Positions 5,585 through 5,601 of a stretch of 5,601 nucleotides of DNA are shown here, piece by piece. The notes beneath the pieces were generated by a model. The model searched no databases. It was not told where the DNA came from and saw only the letters and a list, made by a program, of their open reading frames with translations. The number at the start of each line of letters is the position of its first letter. Positions within the stretch are counted from its first letter, which is position 1. A program made the position numbers and the translations under genes. Source of the DNA: Bacteriovoracaceae bacterium (GTDB lineage: Bacteria; Bdellovibrionota; Bacteriovoracia; Bacteriovoracales; Bacteriovoracaceae); contig JAGSHJ010000208.1 of the NCBI GenBank assembly GCA_023954595.1, forward strand, positions 1 through 5,601. The letters are read 5' to 3'.

Positions 5585-5601
5585 ACATATGACTTCTTTA
5601 T

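Noticed and set aside
5571..5588. A five-codon upstream frame (ATG at 5588, TGA overlapping the ATG of the large gene)
   Set aside because: It overlaps the ribosome binding site, has none of its own that is visible, and such short frames arise by chance; an attenuator role is conceivable but unsupported.

Overview
The window is AT-rich by eye and every convincing gene lies on the minus strand, so transcription runs from high to low coordinates. The proteins carry Sec-type signal peptides, a lipobox and a FecR domain, which indicates a Gram-negative (diderm) bacterium. The style of the long, poorly conserved exported proteins recalls predatory Bdellovibrionota of the Bacteriovorax/Halobacteriovorax type, but that is an impression and no diagnostic marker gene is present.

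In transcription order: (1) 5574-3127 encodes an 815-residue exported, multi-pass membrane protein of unknown function. It has a short Gly-Thr-Asn repeat directly after its signal peptide, cysteine clusters beside membrane segments, a membrane-proximal coiled coil and a low-complexity, charged tail. It ends at a strong intrinsic terminator (3072-3101). (2) A 114-base gap holds that terminator, a weak candidate promoter and a good ribosome binding site. (3) 3012-1212 looks like a three-gene operon: an exported FecR-domain protein, an 80-residue lipoprotein whose start lies inside the end of the fecR-like gene, and a Nudix hydrolase of the MutT/MTH1 kind that begins 3 bases after the lipoprotein stop. 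(4) A 90-base gap contains a possible FliA (sigma-28)-like promoter. (5) 1121 to beyond base 1 encodes the first 373 residues of a cysteine-rich exported protein of unknown function.

Four of the five genes encode exported or membrane proteins, so the region is best read as a cell-envelope locus with one cytoplasmic Nudix enzyme in it. There are no RNA genes, insertion sequences, CRISPR arrays or recombinase genes that I can see. The FecR-like protein has no FecI-type sigma factor or TonB receptor next to it here, and the two largest proteins match no family I can recognise; they are the main candidates for undescribed biology.
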